From Schlegelella_A sp031360885 (GTDB taxonomy: Bacteria; Pseudomonadota; Gammaproteobacteria; Burkholderiales; Burkholderiaceae_C), in the NCBI GenBank assembly GCA_031360885.1, contig JANMCC010000373.1:1-15733 (forward strand): a stretch of 15,733 nt of DNA, written 5' to 3'. Of this stretch, positions 12,669 to 15,733 are shown piece after piece (position 1 is the first letter of the stretch; the number at the start of each line of letters is the position of its first letter). The notes beneath the pieces are model-generated. The model searched no databases. It was not told the DNA's origin and saw only the letters and a program-made list of their open reading frames with translations. A program made the position numbers and the translations under genes.

Positions 12669-14697
12669 TGGGTGCGCCCGCCGCTGGCAGGTGCTGGCGC
12701 CGCTCGCCCTGCTCACGGCCTTCGCCGCTTCGATCCCCGCCCCTGCCCTCGCCGCACCGGCCGCCAGCGCCGACCCGGCGACCACCGTGCTCGACGCGCG
12801 CGAGGCGCTGCGCAAGCGCGATCGCAACCGCCTCGCTGCGCTGCGCGCGCAGGCGCTCGCCGAAACCAACCCGCTGGCCCTCTGGGTCGAGTACTGGGAG
12901 CTGAGCAACCGCCTCGGCGAGGCGCAGCAGCCCGAGCTCACCGCCTTCGCCGAGCGCTGGAGCGGCAGCTACGTCGAGGATCGGCTGCGCAACGACTGGC
13001 TGCTCGAGCTCGGACGGCGCCGCGACTGGGCCAACTTCACGGCCGAGTTCCCGCGCTTTCGCATGAACGACGACCGCCAGGTCACCTGCTACTCGCTGGT
13101 CCCCGAGCTGATCGCCGGCCGCGACATCAAGGCCGCGGGTATCGCCGCCTGGCTGGCGCAGAAGGAAGAGGACGACGGCTGCGCCTTGCTTGCCGCCACG
13201 CTGCTCGACACGAAGCAGCTCGCGCCGGCCGACATCTGGAAGAAGATCCGGCTCGCGGGCGAGGCGAACAAGCCGCGCGTGGCGCGCCAGGCGGCGAGCC
13301 TGCTCGGCCGCGACGTCGCGGCGAGCGTCGGCGAGGTGTTCGAGAGCCCGGCGCGGTTCCTCGCGAAGAAGCCCTCGATCTCGGCGCGCACCGACGCCGA
13401 GCTCTACACCCTCGCCCTCACCCGCCTGGCGGTGAGCGACAGCGAATCGGTCGCCGGCCTGCTCGTCGATCGCTGGGAGAAGGCCCTGCCGCCCGACCTC
13501 GCCGCCTGGGCCTGGGCGAGCCTCGCGCGGCAGACCGCGCAGAAGCTCCAGCCGGAGGCGGCCGACCAGTTCCTGCGCGCCGAGCGGGCCAATCGCAAGG
13601 GCAAGGAGATCGAGCTGCCCGACGACCTGCTCGCCTGGAAGGTGCGCGCCGCGCTGCGCGCCGATGGCGGCAAGGGCCGCTGGCAGCAGGTGGTGCAGGC
13701 GATCGACGCGATGTCGCCGGCCGAGCAGAAGGACGCCGCCTGGATCTACTGGAAGGCGCGCGCCCTGCAGGCGCTGGCCAGGGACTCGCAGGATGGCGAG
13801 AGCCTGCGCGCCAGCAGCAGGGAGATGCTGGTCGCGATCGCGCCGCAGCTCAACTTCTACGGCCAGCTCGCCGCCGAGGACCTGGGCCAGCCGCAGGCCC
13901 TGCCGGCCAAGCCCGCGCCGCTCACGCCGGCCGAGCGCGAGACCGTCGCCAACCACCCGGGCTTTGCCCGCGCGCTGGCGCTGATCGCGATCGGCCTGCG
14001 CAGCGAAGGCGTGCGCGAGTGGAATTTCTCGATCCGCGGCCTGGGCGACCGCGAGCTGCTGGCCGCGGCCCAGCTCGCCTGCGACCGCGAGGTCTGGGAC
14101 CGCTGCATCAACACCAGCGACCGCACCCGCGCCGAGATCGACATGGAGCAGCGTTTTCCGGCTCCGCACCGGCGGGAAGTCGCCGCCCACGCGAAGGAGA
14201 TCGGCCTCGACCCGGCCTTCGTCTACGGCCTGATCCGCCAGGAGTCGCGCTTCATCATGGACGCGCGCTCCGGCGTCGGCGCGAGCGGCCTGATGCAGCT
14301 CATGCCGGCCACCGCCAAGTGGACGGCGAAGAAGATCGGCCTGCCCTACTCGCCGGCGCTGATCGCCGACCGCGACACCAACCTGCGCCTCGGCAACGCC
14401 TACCTGAAGCTGGTGCTCGACGACGTCGGCGGTTCGCAGGCGATGGCCGCCGCCGCCTACAACGCCGGCCCGGGGCGGCCGCGCAAGTGGCGCGACGGCC
14501 CGGTGCTCGAAACGGCGATCTGGGCCGAGAACATTCCCTTCGCGGAAACGCGCGACTACGTGAAGAAGGTGCTGAGCAACTCGGCCTACTACGCGCTCGC
14601 GCTCGGCGGCAAAGGCACGACGATCCGTTCGCGCCTCGGCCGCCCGGTCGGCCCGCCCGACCCGAACGCGCCGCCGCTCGACAAAGAGCTGCCCTGA
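12628..14697 (+). CDS. slt: Soluble lytic transglycosylase, Slt70 type
   Basis: This enzyme cleaves the MurNAc-GlcNAc bond of peptidoglycan in the periplasm, forming 1,6-anhydroMurNAc ends for wall turnover. The 689-residue precursor has a signal peptide with a long basic n-region (1-20), hydrophobic core VLAPLALLTAFAASI (22-36) and a likely cleavage after ALA (40-42). An alpha-helical U-shaped region follows (about 50-510). The C-terminal goose-lysozyme-like domain contains VYGLIRQESRF with catalytic E539, GLMQLMPAT (554-562), AAYNAGPG (609-616) and the substrate-groove ENIPFAETRDYVKKVL. Its length matches the Slt70 family. The ATG at 12628 is supported by AAAAGG eight bases upstream. A later GTG at 12691 would leave no basic n-region. 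It is divergent from cyclo-ligase copy 2 and is followed by the NDUFA9-like gene 49 bases later on the same strand. Confidence 0.94.
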   Translation: MRVTKTAVRGESVYGCARRWQVLAPLALLTAFAASIPAPALAAPAASADPATTVLDAREALRKRDRNRLAALRAQALAETNPLALWVEYWELSNRLGEAQQPELTAFAERWSGSYVEDRLRNDWLLELGRRRDWANFTAEFPRFRMNDDRQVTCYSLVPELIAGRDIKAAGIAAWLAQKEEDDGCALLAATLLDTKQLAPADIWKKIRLAGEANKPRVARQAASLLGRDVAASVGEVFESPARFLAKKPSISARTDAELYTLALTRLAVSDSESVAGLLVDRWEKALPPDLAAWAWASLARQTAQKLQPEAADQFLRAERANRKGKEIELPDDLLAWKVRAALRADGGKGRWQQVVQAIDAMSPAEQKDAAWIYWKARALQALARDSQDGESLRASSREMLVAIAPQLNFYGQLAAEDLGQPQALPAKPAPLTPAERETVANHPGFARALALIAIGLRSEGVREWNFSIRGLGDRELLAAAQLACDREVWDRCINTSDRTRAEIDMEQRFPAPHRREVAAHAKEIGLDPAFVYGLIRQESRFIMDARSGVGASGLMQLMPATAKWTAKKIGLPYSPALIADRDTNLRLGNAYLKLVLDDVGGSQAMAAAAYNAGPGRPRKWRDGPVLETAIWAENIPFAETRDYVKKVLSNSAYYALALGGKGTTIRSRLGRPVGPPDPNAPPLDKELP

Positions 14698-14746
14698 GCG
14701 GGGAACGCCCGCCTCGGGGAGAATCGGCGCTCGCCGACTCCGCCTG
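14698..14746. other. Intergenic gap between slt and the NDUFA9-like gene
   Basis: This 49-base gap holds two small inverted repeats. GCGGG (14698-14702) pairs with CCCGC (14708-14712). TCGGC (14724-14728) pairs with GCCGA (14733-14737) around a GCTC loop. Neither is followed by a T-run, and no Shine-Dalgarno sequence or convincing promoter is visible, so read-through from slt is likely. Confidence 0.35.
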
Positions 14747-15724
14747 ATGCATCTCCCGCCCCTCATGCTTCGCAATTTCCTGATCCTCGGCGGCACCGGC
14801 TTCGTCGGCCGCAGCGTCGCCGAAAAGCTGGTCGAGCGCAGCGGCGGCGCGGGCGGCCGGATCCGCATCGCAACCCGCCGACCCGCCCACGCCAAGCCGG
14901 TGCAGCTCCTGCCCACGGTCGAAGTCGCCGTCGGCGACGTGCACGACGAGGCGACCCTGGCGCGCCTGCTGCGCGATACCGACGTGGTGATCAACCTGGT
15001 GGCGATCCTGCACGGCAGCGAGGCCGAGTTCGAGCGGGTCCACGTGCGCCTGCCGGCACGGCTGGCGGCGGCGTGCAAGGCCGCCGGGGTGAAGCGCGTG
15101 ATCCACGTCAGCGCCCTCGGCGCCGCGACCGACGCGCCGAGCCGCTACCAGCGCTCGAAGGCGCGCGGCGAAGAAGCGCTGAAGGCGGCAGGGCTGGCTG
15201 TGACGATCCTGCGCCCCTCGGTCATCTTCGGCGAGCGCGACCGCTTCCTCAACCTGTTCGCCGGGATCCAGTCGATCTTGCCGCTGCTGCCGCTCGCCGG
15301 CGCCGACGCGCGCTTCCAGCCGGTGTGGGTGGAAGACGTGGCGAGCGCGGTGGTCGCCGCGATCGACGACCCGACGACGATCGGCACGACGATCGAATGC
15401 TGCGGCCCGCGCGTCTACACCCTGGCCGAGCTGGCGCGCGCCGCCGGCCGCTGGTCGGGCGCCGAGCGTCCCGTGTTCGCGCTGCCCTCGATGCTGGCCC
15501 GGGTGCAGGCCTTCTTCATGGAGCGGCTGCCCGGCACGCCGCTGATGTCGCGCGACAACCTCGATTCGATGCGCGTCGCCAACGTCGCCAGCGGCAAGCT
15601 GCCGGGGCTCGAGCGGCTCGGCGTCGAGCCGGCGGCGCTCGAGGCGATCGCGCCGCGCTACCTCGGCCACGTCTCGGGCGAAAAGCGTCTCGAGGCCTGG
15701 CGCGCCCGCGCGCGCCGCGGCTGA
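14747..15724 (+). CDS. Complex I NDUFA9-subunit family atypical SDR (NAD(P)-binding epimerase-like protein)
   Basis: This 325-residue Rossmann-fold protein has the dinucleotide-binding motif LGGTGFVGR (14-22), DVHDEATLARLLRDTDVVINLVA (64-86), VKRVIHVSALGA (115-126) and a YxxxK pair (Y134, K138) in the position of the SDR active site. ILRPSVIFGERDRFLN and the later FQPVWVEDVASAV block are typical of bacterial relatives of the mitochondrial complex I accessory subunit NDUFA9. Bacterial members are not known subunits of complex I. They are generally treated as NAD(P)-binding reductases or quinone-linked proteins of uncertain role. No signal peptide or clear membrane helix is seen. The ATG at 14747 is annotated. 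The ATG at 14765 (MLRNFLILGG) starts closer to the first beta strand and is equally plausible, since neither has a Shine-Dalgarno sequence. The gene lies 49 bases after slt and may be co-transcribed with it. Confidence 0.88.
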   Translation: MHLPPLMLRNFLILGGTGFVGRSVAEKLVERSGGAGGRIRIATRRPAHAKPVQLLPTVEVAVGDVHDEATLARLLRDTDVVINLVAILHGSEAEFERVHVRLPARLAAACKAAGVKRVIHVSALGAATDAPSRYQRSKARGEEALKAAGLAVTILRPSVIFGERDRFLNLFAGIQSILPLLPLAGADARFQPVWVEDVASAVVAAIDDPTTIGTTIECCGPRVYTLAELARAAGRWSGAERPVFALPSMLARVQAFFMERLPGTPLMSRDNLDSMRVANVASGKLPGLERLGVEPAALEAIAPRYLGHVSGEKRLEAWRARARRG

Positions 15725-15733
15725 GCGCGCCCC

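Noticed and set aside
12661..15078. Very long minus-strand open frame opposite slt and the NDUFA9-like gene
   Set aside because: It is a third-position effect of strongly GC-biased codons. The plus-strand proteins have complete family motifs and a signal peptide.

Overview
This window is a gene-dense, very GC-rich chromosomal segment that looks betaproteobacterial, most likely Burkholderiales. The evidence is the set of neighbours (ahcY-tlyA-metF at one end; 5-formyltetrahydrofolate cyclo-ligase, Slt lytic transglycosylase and an NDUFA9-like reductase at the other; a DUF2917 gene divergent from a LysR gene between them) together with strong G/C preference at third codon positions. There are no RNA genes, insertion sequences, CRISPR arrays or phage genes, and no stretch over 100 bases without a gene.

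Layout: (1) 1-2841, plus strand: the 3' part of ahcY, a TlyA-family rRNA methyltransferase and metF, a methyl-cycle operon. (2) 2861-9845: seven genes for cell-surface glycan or glycolipid assembly in three blocks. The minus-strand pair is an LpxL/HtrB-type acyltransferase followed by a DxD glycosyltransferase (3694/4653 down to 2861). The divergent plus-strand pair is a GT8-like transferase and a GT-B protein resembling CDP-glycerol glycerophosphotransferases (4720-6886). The second minus-strand run is a GT4 glycosyltransferase, a NodB-type polysaccharide deacetylase and an ELM1-like protein (9845 down to 6914). (3) 9853-12609: two different 5-formyltetrahydrofolate cyclo-ligases on the minus strand. 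The first is the upstream neighbour of the GT4-deacetylase-ELM1 run and overlaps a DUF2917 gene with an added membrane segment. That gene is divergent from a LysR regulator, with a clear LysR-type T-N11-A box between them. (4) 12628-15724: periplasmic lytic transglycosylase Slt and an NDUFA9-family atypical SDR.

How the genes may work together: the flanks are housekeeping genes for methyl recycling, folate salvage and peptidoglycan turnover. The central block lacks any flippase, polymerase, ligase or ABC transporter, and none of its proteins shows a signal peptide. The simplest reading is that these enzymes act in the cytoplasm on a lipid-linked acceptor, for example a lipid A-core intermediate or another glycolipid, that leaves by a general exporter encoded elsewhere. 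The acyltransferase lacks the usual catalytic acid of its HX4(D/E) motif, so this block is the best candidate here for an undescribed pathway. Products were assigned by reading motifs, without database searches.
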